Assembly (NCBI RefSeq): GCF_012489685.1
Contig: NC_080042.1
Location: forward strand, 61,799,633-61,863,632
Direction: 5' to 3'
Source of the DNA: Lotus japonicus
Lineage: Eukaryota > Streptophyta > Magnoliopsida > Fabales > Fabaceae
Length of the DNA stretch: 64,000 nt
The translations under genes were made by a program, and so were the position numbers. Positions 44,906 to 57,235 of this stretch are shown piece by piece (positions within the stretch are counted from its first letter, which is position 1; each line of letters starts with the position of its first letter). The notes under the pieces were generated by a model that did not search any database, was not told where the DNA came from, and was given only the letters and a program-made list of their open reading frames with translations.

Positions 44906-45064
44906 AAAACGCGTTGCACTATTCACGCAGCACTGTTCACGTTTGAAAAATGGAAAAGTGGGGGCAGTGGTTGGCACCGAAAGGGGAAAAAGAAAAAAAA
45001 GAAGAAAAGGAGGGGGGCAAGCGTGCACCCCCTTTTTGACTAACAGAAAGGGGGCAAAGGGAGC

Positions 45065-45304
45065 AACGAGGTGGAGATGTGGGGTCAAGGGGGATGAGGT
45101 AACATGTGGCGGTGGGTGTGATGTTTCAAATACACACGGAAGAGCTAGTGCACTCTATAACAAAAGTAATAAAGGGAAAATCGCGATTATCTAACGGGGT
45201 GGAGGTGTGGGGTCAAGGGGGGTGAGGTGAGTTGTGTTTCAAATTCACACGAAAGAGTTAGTGCACTCTATCACAAAAGTAATAAAGGGAAAATCGTGAT
45301 TATC
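45065..45304. repeat. Tandem duplication, period about 125 bp
   Basis: Shared text: gtgtggggtcaagggg, gtttcaaat.cacac, agtgcactctat, acaaaagtaataaaggga and aaaatcg.gattat in both units, with small differences. Confidence 0.85.
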
Positions 45305-47415
45305 AAACCAAAGGACTAATGCACGAATACTTGGTTTCAAAAGATGAGCTCATTGTTTAGGAAATTGAAAGGTTGTTGGATGTTTTTGATCATGAAAAGA
45401 TTCATGGAATCAATTAAAGAAAGAAAGAGTTTAGAGATAGGGAAGCCTCAAGGTTGCAAAACTAATTGAATTAGATCCCCTAGTTTTTATATTTTATTTA
45501 TACAGGTTCTACCAACTACCTACCCAATGACACTACCTAGCAACAACTGTTATGCAGACATGATTACTAAATAGGGATGAAGATAAGAGAAGCTATCCCT
45601 GTGACGTCTCTCGGTACACTATACTAGACGAGTTGAAAGAATAAACAGATAGTCCAAAAGCTTAAGCAAGAGTGAATCATTCCTAACTTCCTACAGGCAA
45701 CATGTTCAGTTAAGTTAATATATATCTTCGCTAAGAGTGAACGAACCACTAACTATGGGATTGATCACTTCATAATAAAATAAAGCATAGAGAATAAATG
45801 TTAATCATAATGAAAATTAAAGTAATAGAATGTAAAAATGGGTTCATATCAACTCTTACATCGCAATCTCTAAAGAGGATGATAAACTAATCGTAGTAAA
45901 CATGAAAGGCATAGAAATATAAACATTATCTTCCCATCCCTCTGCCTCTACAACACTCCAAGGTCTTTAAAGCAAGCCTGAGAACCAAGTTTTTCAATCT
46001 TCTATGACCAAGGGCCATCCCCCTCTATTTATAACAGATCTAAGCATGTATTGAACATTGGTTTGCATTTGTAAACATCCTCGGTTGTGCCTAACATCAA
46101 CATGACTATGCTTAATTAAATACAGAACCATGGGGTGCTAAAAAGCAGTGCAATCATGATTACTTGAAAGCATTTTTTCTCTTTGCTTATAAATTTTCTT
46201 GATGATTTGACCATTTAAATTGAAATTCTGGATGTTGTGAACAACATAATTTTTTAGCTTTCCCCAATAAGGAACGAATTCGCAATAACCATTCTACAGC
46301 AAGTGCCCTAATCATCATTTTTGCCATTTTTAATGTTTTCCTTCCCTCTTTTTTCCATATTTGACCTTCTTATTGCACAGTTGTAAAATCACATGAGTTA
46401 TTTATAGGTAATGCAATATTTAGGCACAAAATCAAACTAAAAACATAGAAATAATCATGCAAAATAGGTACGTGTAGGCAGGGAGGAACCGTGGGTGGTA
46501 AGGATGACGGTAGTGCTTTGAGGGGTGAATGTTAGGGAGAAGTGTGATGAGGTATGAGGGGGAGGTGGCTTATTAGTTTGTTGAGTTCGAGAAACCATCG
46601 AGGCTGACTTACGCTAAGTCGTAGATCTATGAGATGGTTGAACCGAGTTCAACTTAGCGTTGCTCATAACCCACACTATGTTAGCTGGAAAACCAGATTT
46701 TGCGGTTAACTGCTGCTAATTGACGCCGAACAGACACAAAGTCGGCCATTAATTTTAGTGCTTGCCTTAACCGATGCTAATAGTACCTTAGCCGTCAGCT
46801 CGTCCTACTGTGCACTTAAGTGTAATTAATTAGGTTTTCATTTGATGCTCTGTGCAGTTTTGTGTTGGCTTGAAAGGGTGAAATCTAGCATCAACGTCGG
46901 TGCTGACACTAATTTTTAAAGCTAAAAAGAGTCTTTCTAAATCCTAAACTTGTTACTCAAACAGGTAGAATAAACCCTCCATAAACTTATTTGCCTGTTT
47001 TGGCAAATCTTCTTGCATTTTAGTGCTCTTGACTCTGTTGATCTGGGGCCTGGTGGTTGATGAGGCGATCTGTTCACTCGTATTTATGGGACCAACATTT
47101 TACCAGAGACCCTCTACATTAGCTACTTTGAGTACTCAAAATAAGGAATGATGGTCACCCCCTACATTAGCTACTTTGGAATTCTAAATCTAAAAATCCA
47201 TAATCAGAATACTCAAAGAAGCTAAGGTTGGGGAAGAAATCCAGAGAACCCGAATCATTGTTACCCAAGGAAGAATAATGCAAAAGAAGGAGGAAAATTG
47301 GAGAAGAAAGACATTTGAATTTAGTAAGAAAATAAGGAAGAATTGTGTGAGAAAGAGATAAATGCACACCTATATTTTTTAGGCAAATGTCTATTTTAGG
47401 CAAGCTTTGGCATAA
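45305..47415. other. Repeat-derived non-coding DNA
   Basis: No ORF with a domain. The block 45340-46470 looks like an LTR or leader of a Ty3-type element on the minus strand (ctctatttataaca as a reversed TATA context), but no termini were found. Phrases at 46590-46800 (acgctaagtc, gccgatgctaa-like) are possible old DNA-transposon ends. Weak. Confidence 0.35.
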
Positions 47416-48260
47416 TACAAAGTGGAAGAAAAAAGATGGAAGCGGAAAGCTAGAATCAATTGCATTAAGGCCGGGGACAGAAATACCACATATTTTCATG
47501 CTACTTGTAAGGTGAGACAATCGACTCGGAAAATCCAAAAATTGGTAATTAATGGCGCTTCGTCTGAAGACCCGGTTGTGATTAGGGAATCGATTTTCGA
47601 ACACTTTAAATCCTTCTTTTCTCGAGAGGACAAAAGCATGCCGAAACCAAAGTGTCAAAATCTGTACAAGTTGAAGAGGTATGAAAGAGAGGCCCTTGTG
47701 AAACTGAAATTTGGGAGGTATTAAAAGCATGCAATGGAAACAAAGCTCTAGGTTCATATGGGTTTAATCTGAGCTTCTTCAAACACTTATGGCCTACTGT
47801 GAAAGGAGAGGTACTGCATTTCTTCAATGATTTTCAAGATTCAGGGAAACTGGTCTAAGGTCTTAATGCTGCCTTTATTTGTTTGATTCCCAAACATAAT
47901 TGCCTAGAAACTGTGTCTGATTTTAGACCGATTGGCCTCATTGGCAGTGTATATAAATTGATCTCTAAAGTTTTGGCTTCTAGACTTCAAAAGGTTATAC
48001 CTATAGCTATTTCAAAGAACCAATTTGTATTCACACAAGGAAGACAAATAGCGGATTGTATATTAATCGCTAATGAAGTAGTTGATTGCCTTAGAAGGAG
48101 ACAAAGGAGGGGGTATTCTACTCAAGCTCGATTCTGCAAAAGCTTATGATAATGTGGAATGAGAATTTCTGTTAGACCTTCTTAGCGAGATGGGTTTTAG
48201 GACAAGATGGATCAGCTGGATCCGTTCATGCATATCATCTGCTTCTCTACTTTACCTTGG
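47416..48260 (+). pseudogene. L1-type LINE reverse transcriptase fragment
   Basis: Three frames in series give the N-terminal half of a plant LINE reverse transcriptase: KAGDRNTTYFHATCKVRQST, then ALGSYGFNLSFFKHLWP, then DFRPIGLIGSVYKLISKVL with GRQIADCILIANEVVDCL, then KLDSAKAYDNVE. A TGA stands where the next Trp is expected (about 48161), and frameshifts occur near 47700, 47870 and 48110. The catalytic F/YxDD part is missing. Dead copy. Confidence 0.85.
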
Positions 48261-48632
48261 CGCGCCTTTGGATGGAAATCCGTGGAGGCTTGCATTCTAG
48301 AAACCAAGCTATGTTGGACAGAGAAAAACCCTCTCAAATAGGTCTAAAGTACAACCCAACGATGTAAATATTGAAAGGATTTGGAAAATCTGGGCAAATG
48401 AACTATGTTGTGATCCAGTGCTTGAAAGTTGGCTCATGTCTAATATGGTTTTTTGTTCTCAGGCCTTTTATATATATTAATATTTTGATACTTTGAATCT
48501 TACTTCCCTATTTACTTCCCAGGTAATATGTAATACAGGTTTAGGGTTAGTACTTTTACGGGGAAAAACGTTCTTATATGAAAATACTTTCATGTTAAAA
48601 TAAATAAAAATATATTTTCATATAATTTAAGA
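48261..48632. other. Intergenic, nothing recognised
   Basis: AT-rich with no coding signal. It might include LINE-derived text at its left edge. Confidence 0.4.
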
Positions 48633-48884
48633 GTAATATCCTCCGTGCAACACACAGATAAATATGTCCAGAATTGAAGAATTTGGTCACTTAATCCTTT
48701 CAATTTTGGGGACAATAAAATATGTTAATTACAATTGAGGATTTTAATATAACTTTTTGAAATATCCAACCGATTAAGATTGTATTATCATTTGTAGTAT
48801 CTCAATTTTTCTATAATCAAAGTACTAATTGGTGTCAACTTCAATAGTCAATTTGTCGTGCAACGCACGGGTAAAAATCGTTAG
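48633..48884. mobile_element. Small element with opposed hairpin ends (Helitron- or MITE-like)
   Basis: The right end has a hairpin CGTGCAACGCACG followed by ggtaaaaatcg and TTAG, close to the Helitron 3' terminus at 56268-56296. The left end (taatatcctccgtgcaac) looks like a decayed inverted version. The pairing of the two ends into one 250-bp unit is inference. Confidence 0.4.
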
Positions 48885-48949
48885 TGTAAAAAGTAGCAAA
48901 ATGACATAAACTTTTGTAGTGGTTTATTTTTACACACACTTTTGTAGTG

Positions 48950-50332
48950 TGATGACCCTATTTTAGTAGTGTTTTTAGGGTCATTTCTTTGTTTGTTTTG
49001 AGTCTTTTTGTTGAGTCTCATGTAGTGTTTCATGCATTTTTATCTTTCTTTGTGTCTTTGCTTTGTTTTGGTAATTTTGTAGTTTTATAGGGACTTTTCT
49101 TGTATTATAAGTAAATTTAGGACTTGCATGTTTTTCCTATGATATTTGAAGGTCCTCTTTGCTAATAAGCTCTTTGAGCTTCTGGATATTTCCCTTTGCT
49201 TGGTGGTTAAGCTTTCAGGTCTGAAACTGAAGGAGAAGGAAGGCCAAGAAGCATGGAATTGAAGGAGGACTTAAAGATGCTTGAAGAGGAGTTATGAAGA
49301 AGCTAAAAAACCTTTCCAGCGAGCTTTGAGCGTCTAGGCGCTGGGAATTGGCGCCTAGGCACTAGTTACATTTTCTGAGCCTTCTGGAATTGGCGCCCAA
49401 GCGCTGGGAATTGGTGCCTAGGCCCCAATTGCCTTCCAGAGGCATGTTTCTGCCATGGAATTGGCGCTCAGGCGCTCTGAATTTGCGCCTGAGCGCCCAA
49501 ACTCGTTCATTTTGTCTATAAATAAGGTTTTAGCCAATTTCTTTGGGAGGGAGTCATTTTTACTCATTTTGGATCAAGTTTGAGAGCTGAGGAGAACCTT
49601 GGGGCTTTAGAGAGGCTTCCAACTTGTATTTTTCTCAGGTTCTTTTAACATTTCTTGTATGGATTCTCTAGCCATGAGTGGCTTGTTTCTTTTTATGCTT
49701 TGGGTTTAAGAGATTCTATGAAGCTTTAGTTTTCTAAATCATATCTCTATGCATGAGTTCTTGATTTAACCTTGTATTTCAATTCCATTATGCATGTTTA
49801 GCTTTGGTGCACCCTTGCTATAGGCTAGATTATAATCAAATGGAAGTTTGTTATGATTTAGGGACATGAATTGGAATAGATCCTTCTATGCGTGCTTCTA
49901 GGAATAGAGTGAGGGTAGGGTTTTGTTGGCCTGAATATGTATGCTTAAAAAACCTCTTATGAATGATTAAGTACACAAGGAATTGGGCTTAACTTTCAAT
50001 TTGGGAGAATTACTTTTGTGAGGAATCAATTAGTAAGTACATAGGCTAAAGCAACAAGGGATAAATCAAGGTTTCACATGCATAGGATAGGTAGACTAGA
50101 GTGGATTAGATGATCAATAACCCAAGGCATTTTCCATCAATTGTTAATTTCAACATTTTCAACATTGCTCTTTTGCAAAACCTTTGTCACCAACAATCAA
50201 AATCAATTTCAGAATTTTACTGCTTTAGAAACTTGCAAACTTTAGGCTTAAACCAACAATTCTCACTCACAATCCCTGTGGTTCGATATTTTAAAACCCG
50301 GAGGTTTCTGTACACTTGCAGATTGCCCAACA
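48950..50332 (+). mobile_element. Solo LTR, Ty3/gypsy-like
   Basis: Begins TGATGACCC and ends GATTGCCCAACA, with TG...CA termini and flanking TAGTG duplications (48945-48949, 50333-50337). No internal retroelement sequence remains, so it arose by recombination between LTRs. The last 60 bp (cctgtggttcgatattttaa...cacttgcagattg) resemble the ends of Athila/Tat-type LTRs, from memory. A TATA-like tctataaataagg lies at about 49515. The flanks continue into each other as at 56770-56880. Confidence 0.92.
49324..49500. repeat. GC-rich imperfect palindromic repeats within the solo LTR
   Basis: Variants of gaattggcgcctaggcgct occur about six times, mostly as facing pairs (for example aggcgctgggaattggcgcc and caggcgctctgaatttgcgc). 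They lie just upstream of the putative TATA box. Confidence 0.8.
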
Positions 50333-50337
50333 TAGTG

Positions 50338-50686
50338 TTCATTGATATTTTTAAGTATTTTTAAAAAAAAATTTAAAAAATCATTGAGTTGCATTTCCTT
50401 TTTATAAATAAACAAACAATTTTTTTAATAATACGGGAAAATAAAATAAAGTTACTAAAGACGGGTAAAAAAATCATATTTATCACAATGAAATGTTTTT
50501 GGATAGCTTGTCGCTAACGTGCCTAGTGGGATGGATTCCTGTCACCCCACGCGAATTCCTTTGTAAATTAGCATCACCCAAAGCGAATTTAATGAGATGA
50601 CAGTGGAATTAGACGAGAATTTTGCATGAGATTCAACTCAAACCAGCGAATCCTAATAAAACAAAGTTGACATGATGGAACGATGG
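50338..50686. other. Continuation of the repeat interrupted by the solo LTR
   Basis: From 50338 the text (ttcattgatatttttaag, tcattgagttgcatttcctt) matches 56789-56860. Beyond about 50420 nothing is recognised. Confidence 0.5.
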
Positions 50687-50914
50687 GGATTTGGACCCCT
50701 AATGTGTTAATTCTCACATGATTATGTCATGTGAAGATCTAAGTCTTTAATTTTATTTTAATGAAATATGAGCCCTTAAAGATATATGGAGAGAGAAAAT
50801 TAAAATTGTGCAGGAATTTATACTGACCATCAGATTTTCATTAAAAAAATAATTAATGTTCAGGTCTTTCACATGAACTGATCATGTGAGATTAACACAT
50901 GAGGAGATCCAAAT
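50687..50914. mobile_element. MITE with inverted ends
   Basis: The left end ggatttggacccctaatgtg pairs with the right end cacatgaggagatccaaatt. The pairing continues inward through ttaattctcacatgat / atcatgtgagattaa and gtcatgtgaa / ttcacatgaact. Target duplication not resolved. Confidence 0.75.
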
Positions 50915-53903
50915 TCAAACGGTGGAAACATGCTTTTCGCAAACCAACACTGGGTATTTTTTTTCACATTATTCCAAAAAAAAAATCCAAGATTGATCAT
51001 GTGTAAATACCGGTTTTGGAAAATATAAAATGACATATTTCAATGATTATCCCTGACTTTTGTTTATAGTCATGATAGAAAAGTGTTATTGGAATCAGTC
51101 TCCCTTGAAATTTAAAAGAAATTCTCTTATCTGATGAAGTTAATGATAATCTTGGTGTGAACATTCTCTGTCCAACATTTGGTGCAGGTACATCTTAATC
51201 CATTAAAAGCAGGTCAATACTATTAACAATTTGAGACCTTTTAAAATCTTCCATTTCCCCTAAATGAAGAATACAAACTTTAGTCTTTCATTCAATTTTT
51301 CCAGCAACAATGTGACATTGACAGACCAACCATGATATTGCACCTCAGCAAATGTTTCCTTAAAAATCAAAACTTGAAAGTTATAGTTGTTCATTTGTTT
51401 GAAAGAAACAAACAGTTTTCATAAAAATTGTAAAACTAACATAGCTCACACCATCCCTCAAAGCATACTTTTTTTGTTAGCCTAATGGATCAGTAAGGAA
51501 CAAATTGTGTTTAGCTGATAGCTGTAAGTACTCTACTACACATTGGACAATCTCATCATAGTGCTGCATCAAGCAAGCGGTCTGAAATATTAAGATGGAA
51601 ACAAATAAGTGAGTGCAAAACAATAGAAAAATGCAATTGGTAATTACCTTGACTCATTGTGCATAACCACAAATGTGAAAGGAATAACAAAGTTAGTCAT
51701 GACAGAGTATGAACTTTTACTTTGTTGTCTATGTACATATTATTGTGTCTATATATAAAGGTGAAGAGTGTGGATACTTTAATTCCAATTATGTGATATG
51801 TGAATGGGAAAGAAGGGTTTAAAACGTAAAATAATTGTAAAAAAGGGACCGGAAAGCCAAAAATCAAATTAAATTCTATAAATGACGTGAGAAACAAAAA
51901 ATAACACATCATTTCATTAAATGACGTGACATGTCCACATAGGATCAAAACGGACAAGTGGCCACGGTGGTCGGAGCTTTTTAAACAAAAAACCTAAGTT
52001 CGAGGGCGTCCATAGGAAGATTTTCCGGCGAGGGACAGAAATCAAATCTCGCTCAAAGTTCAGGGACGGTTTTCACGTTTATCCCTGTACACAATACTCT
52101 TTACTTAGTGAAAATATTCTTTTCATTATAACGGTTTCATTTGAATCGCTAAGAATAAAATTAATACTTCATCATAGAAATATGAATCATTAAAACAAAA
52201 AGCCCATAGTTTTTAATAAAATTTCAAACAATTAATTAGTTTATTCATCATGAAAAATAATAGGAGACATTGACACATAGTCATGGTTATGGTTATGATA
52301 GCAATAACAATCTTCCTCAATAACGAACCACTTAATTCAATGGCATAGAACTCATTTCCACTACCTGTGAATCATTGATTTCAAAAATTTATGAATTTTT
52401 TTTTTGTCTTGGCCAATATATCCTCAGAGATGAAAACCATGAGACTAATCTTTCGTTCCATAATCACTGCAAAAGTTTTTTTTTCTATTCACAAGAGTTG
52501 GATTTTAAACCCCAACCACTTGCTTAAAGACGAAATGTTGAACCACTACATTAGAAAACCTTGGCTAAGAAATATATCTTATCAAAGTAAAATGTTATTA
52601 TTTACTTAAAACATATATCTATGAGTTAAGCATATTTTAAAATAAAAATATAAGCATAAAAATATTAGTTATATATTATGAATAATTATCATTTTATAAC
52701 AAAAAAAATTAATATCATTTAGAGATATATAAAACTTAAAAAAATTTAAAACCTTAAAGATTAATTAATTCAAACTTCACCTTAAAGTGCCTAATGATAT
52801 CACTAAAATAAAGAATTCCATAAGACAAAAACTTTTTCACTTCAACAAATCCCAATCACATTTGGACTATTATGTAGAAGATATAAAATAAAATTGGTTC
52901 TTCATATTTTTAAAATAAAATACATAGAATTTAAAAGGGAGAAATTTTTTCAACCTTGAGGATAAAATAGTAATTTAATAAATCATTGAATATGGTTATT
53001 TAGGTGAAAATACAAAGTATTCTCCCGGATTCAATCACAAATGTCCGTTTCATAGCCATTTTATTGTCTTTTTGTCTTCCCAATTGAATTCACTAAGCTT
53101 AATTGTAACACTCAATGTTTTCATTCACAGGAATCATAATAGGGATCTTTTGAAGAGAACTTCAATCTTTACTGTGGGTGGTTTAGGGATAAACTACATT
53201 ATAACCATATGTTATATTAATTTTTTATCGCTTACCAATTACCCGTTGAGTGTGTAAACTAAAAATATAGAACTTTGAGTCGTTACTTATATTGCAATTA
53301 AATTCATATAAAAATTATGTACCCAAAAAGAATTCATATACAAATTCTTTACAATTGAAATTCATCACCAAATTCTCTAAAATAAGAATTCATTCCAAAA
53401 TTCTGTTAGAATAGAATTGAATTTATCACCAAATTTAAAACATTATGAACTCTGAATTTAATAAAACCATCAACAAGGCTCTTCATTTTTAACCTCAATT
53501 AAATTTCAAAAACAAAAAAAAAATCTCAACTAACAACGCCCAAACAACACAGATCACCACACCCAAGGAGAGTGAGCAATGTTTATCACATACTCTTTTA
53601 GGAATATTAATTTTATGAAATTAAAATCATTTAAGATACTAATCCTATTCTAAAATCCTAACCCAGTAACCAAACACATTTGAGAAAATCAGCTTGCTTC
53701 CATGATCGTCCTTCACACGAGTGCACAGCCAGAAAACAATAGCCTTCCATGCAATACATGAAAATTAATTTAATTTGATACGAATTTTTCAAACTCCACT
53801 AAAATTAAATTTAATGTGTTTATTAGTAAATATTTAGTTAATATCACAGTTACATAATTACATAGGACATGCCTAATTAGTTTAGAATTATAGTATATAT
53901 TAA
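50915..53903. other. AT-rich intergenic DNA
   Basis: No gene is supported. A block at about 51840-52090 (ending caaagttcagggacggtttt) looks like one end of a MULE-type repeat of the kind at 53913-55536. Open frames at 51697-51957, 52391-52609 and 53072-53257 have no domains. Confidence 0.45.
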
Positions 53904-53912
53904 TTAATATTT

Positions 53913-55536
53913 GGCTTAATTGCACTTTTCGTCCCTTATCTATACCGCTTGTGCAATTTTGATCCTCTTTGTTTAAAACGAACAATTTTAGTACACCAAA
54001 GTTCAAGATGTGACAATTGGGTCCTTCCGTTAGTCTCCGTTCAATTCCAAACGAAATATTCTTATTTTGATTCATTTATACTATCTACACCACCATAGAT
54101 GACAAATCAGAAAATAAAAAAATAAAAAAATAATTAAAAAAACGAAATTATCCCTAAAATAACTAAAAACAATTTTTTTTCCCTAAAATCACTCTTATGA
54201 TTCTCTCATCTTCAATTCTTCACACCCTATCAGCACGTTTTAAAAAAAAAAAAAAAACCTTCACCCTATCATCTTCATTATCCATCTCCCATCATCTTCA
54301 CCCAAATTCAGAACCTTCAGCCTCAACCCTTCATCTTCATCCTCAACCCCCTCTCATCCCTTTTCCTCTGACAACCCACAAAACCCAGTTGTGATTTGAA
54401 ACCTAGGAAACCACTGCGTCGTCCTCCTCATCTCGGCATGTGACCACCTTGAAAAACCCATCAACAATACCCACAATTTTTACTGGCAATCAACAATATT
54501 CTGCTTTCTGGGCAATAAGAGAAAAACCCTAGCCATCAAGAGGAGACAGGAGCGAAGAGAAGAGTGTGAGGAGCGAGTGACCACCATCCTCATCCGCCAC
54601 TACCTCACGCGCCACCACGACTAATCCTTCCTCTGCCTCATCCTCTCCTCCCTCCTCCTCTCAACCTCAAAACCGTCAACCCTGAAAACAACAATGGGTC
54701 ACAGTGTAGATCTGGGTCTGAGATCTCAGTTTCAAGTTGTAGATCTGGGTTTGCTCACTGGAGGCGGAACTAGCAGCGCTGCCTGCGCCGGCGGTGATGA
54801 CGGCGACGACGACCTCGACATGGGTATCGACAACGGCTGCGGATTGGAGATCTGAATCGAGTTGAACGATGGGGTTTGTTGCAGGAAGATATGAAGACAA
54901 GCCACCCACAATCACTAGACGCCGAGATCTTCCGCGCCGACCACCGCTTCTTCTTTGACGGCGGCGATCGAGGTCCAGAGAGGGAGAGAGACGCAGAGAC
55001 AGGGTGAGTCCAAAGAAAACGAAATCAAAGATCATAAACATAAACAAGAGGAAGCGAGATTCATAGAGGGCTTAGGGAGGGAGAGGCATGTTGTTTAGGT
55101 GAGAGAGAGGTTCAGGTGAGAGGGAGGGGAAGAAGATGAAGATGCAGGATTTTTTTTTATGAATATCAATCTTTTTTTGGTGATAAAGATTCAGTTCATG
55201 TATTTTCATTTGATGGTAATACTGATTTTAATCATTTTAAATGTTAAGATTATATTTAATTTAATTAAGTTTTTAGATCCTGTTTAATTATGATTGATTA
55301 TAATTTAAGTTAAGCTAATTTTGTTAATTATTATTATTATTTTTACTTAATGATGTGGCAGCTTAGTGGCAAATTTTGTCAGATCCACGTCACTAATGAG
55401 TTCCACATAGACTAACTCTGTTAGCAATTTGACAGAAGGGTCTAATTGTCTGGTGTACCAAAATTGCTCGTTTTAAACAAAGGGGGTTCAAATTGCACAA
55501 GGACCTAACATCAGGGATGAAAAGTCCAATTAAGCC
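53913..55536. mobile_element. Mutator-like element with 9-bp target duplication, Pack-MULE candidate
   Basis: The left end GGCTTAATTGCACTTTTC and right end (reverse complement GGCTTAATTGGACTTTTC) begin inverted repeats of about 130 bp, including gtttaaaacgaacaatttt / aaaattgctcgttttaaac. Identical 9-bp flanks TTAATATTT (53904-53912, 55537-55545) fit Mutator. No transposase is present. The core (about 54400-55030) is unlike the surroundings: GC-rich, with gene-like text (aacaatgggtcacag, gacggcgacgacgacctcg, a splice-like ttgcaggaag). Confidence 0.85.
54676..55047 (-). other. Open frame in the GC-rich core of the MULE
   Basis: A 123-codon minus-strand frame with an Arg-rich stretch (RRRQRRSGGRRGRSRR). 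It may be a captured host fragment read in the wrong frame; no family is recognised. A plus-strand reading from about 54692 is also open for a short distance. Confidence 0.25.
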
Positions 55537-55545
55537 TTAATATTT

Positions 55546-56267
55546 AAAAATAAAGTTGGGTTTTGTCGTCTATGTAATTATTGTATAAAAAAATTCACTT
55601 AAAATAATAATTTAAATAAAAAAATTTAAACCCGACAAACCAATTATTATTTTTCATCAAAACAAGTCTTCCATATGTGCTGGGTTTGATATTTTGTTGT
55701 TAAAAAACAATCAGATTCGTAAAAGAAAAATGACAAGTTGAATTTTTCTGTATGTATTGGGTACTGGCACGTTCAATTTTTCATATATATTGGGTATTGG
55801 CTTGTTGAATTTTGCCCATATGTACTGGGTTCTTCATCTACCCAGTGTCTTATTTTACTGTCAAAAAGCAATCAAATTCTTGAAAAAAATTGACAAACAG
55901 CTTTTTACTTTTTATTTTAGCTCTTTTTTTCAACTTTTACTTTTAAGCAACTTTTAAGCTATAAAAAAGTTGGGCCAAACACTACCTTAATGTAATTATT
56001 TCAGTTGTAAAAAAAAGTAATTATAAGTAAAATAATTCAGCAATTAGATAAAAAGACAAAAACCACAAATAAGTAAAATAATCGCGCTTCTACAAAACAA
56101 AATCAAAACATATTCATCACGAAAAAAAGAACTTACAAATTTATATTTTCTTATATCTAAAATAATATTTTTTCATTCAATTCATGAATTATCTCTTAAT
56201 TTCATAAATATAACAAAAATAACACATATTTTAAAAAATTTCACGAGATAAACAAAAATGAATATCT
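55546..56267. other. AT-rich intergenic DNA with short repeats
   Basis: Loose repeats of tgtactgggt / tattgggtattggc at 55675-55850. Nothing else recognised. The right part may belong to the Helitron ending at 56296. Confidence 0.4.
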
Positions 56268-56296
56268 CCCGTGCATCGCACGGGTAAAAATACTAG
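56268..56296 (+). mobile_element. Helitron 3' terminus
   Basis: A perfect hairpin CCCGTGC-atc-GCACGGG is followed by eight bases and CTAG, then T, matching the Helitron rule of a 3' hairpin about 10 nt before CTRR and insertion before T. The 5' TC end was not located, so the length is unknown. Confidence 0.65.
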
Positions 56297-56479
56297 TAAT
56301 GACATATAAACCAATAAATTTTTACATTTCTATTCACATATGGAGATGGATACAACCTTGATTAAATATAAGAGAAATAATTAGCATTTTACACTAATAC
56401 TCATGCTTAATTTGAAAGTGGTCGATGACAAATTTGCTCCTAAAAGACTGCAATAACTTCTCCTTTATATAATATATAT

Positions 56480-56670
56480 GAGTTATTAGTCAAATTAGTC
56501 TCTTATTTTATAAGCGAGTTTGATTTTAGTCCCTCGGCGGAAAAATGATATTTAGTGGCATTTAAAATGACGTTTATTGACAGTTTTTGAACGCCACTAA
56601 ACGTCATTTTTCCGCTGAAAGACTAAAATCAAACTCACTTACAAAATCAGGGTAATGTGATTATTAACCC
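56480..56670. mobile_element. MULE-type MITE
   Basis: Inverted ends share gagtttgattttagtc and gcggaaaaatga, with related outer ends. Flanks AATATATAT (56471-56479) and AATATAGAT (56671-56679) differ at one of nine positions, consistent with an aged 9-bp target duplication. 191 bp, no ORF. Confidence 0.8.
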
Positions 56671-56769
56671 AATATAGATTTATAGACACATATAGATATA
56701 TATCTCTCACTTAGTATGATTTTAATGTGAATGTAAATAAAGAATTAAAAATTCTTAAACAACGATAAA

Positions 56770-56885
56770 GTACACACTTTTGTAGTGTTCATTGATACTT
56801 TTTAAGCCTTTTTTTTAAGAAAATTATTTTAAAAACTCATTGAGTTACATTTCCTTTTTTTAAATAAACAAACATCTTCAAAATA
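56770..56885. repeat. Paralogous empty site of the solo LTR insertion
   Basis: The text cacacttttgtagtgttcattgatacttttt...actcattgagttacatttcctt equals the two flanks of the solo LTR (48935-48949 joined to 50338-50405) with a single TAGTG and no LTR. It shows what the target looked like before insertion. Confidence 0.88.
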
Positions 56886-56937
56886 ATTTTATTTTCCGGT
56901 AATTCCTTTCTTTGTTTCTTAAATGATATAAACTAGT

Positions 56938-57235
56938 CCGTTTTTTTTTTTTTTGGTCAACGGGAAATAGTTTCATTGATAATGAGCAAATGCCCAAGCA
57001 GATTACAAGTAGAACATAAACACTAGGCGCTTAAGGGAGCCCAGCCTGAGGCCATTACAACTCTAACGGCTCTAACAGGGGGAACTCATGATAGTTCACT
57101 TGGAACACAACAAGGAGTGATACCACGATGCATAAAAGATAAAAACATTAGGATCTAAGCAAGCTCACTCACACTAGAACAGGAAAGCAACAAAACTAAA
57201 AACCTGCAGAACCTAAAATCCTAAGAACACCAGTG
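56938..57235 (-). mobile_element. LINE 3' end, minus orientation
   Basis: A run of 15 T at 56940-56954 is followed by ggtcaacgggaaatagtttc and a long untranslated-looking stretch, the usual look of a plant LINE tail on the opposite strand. No domain remains. Confidence 0.5.

Noticed and set aside
47167..47757. 196-codon minus-strand frame
   Set aside because: Overlaps the LINE reverse transcriptase fragment on the other strand and is Phe/Leu/Ser rich without domains.
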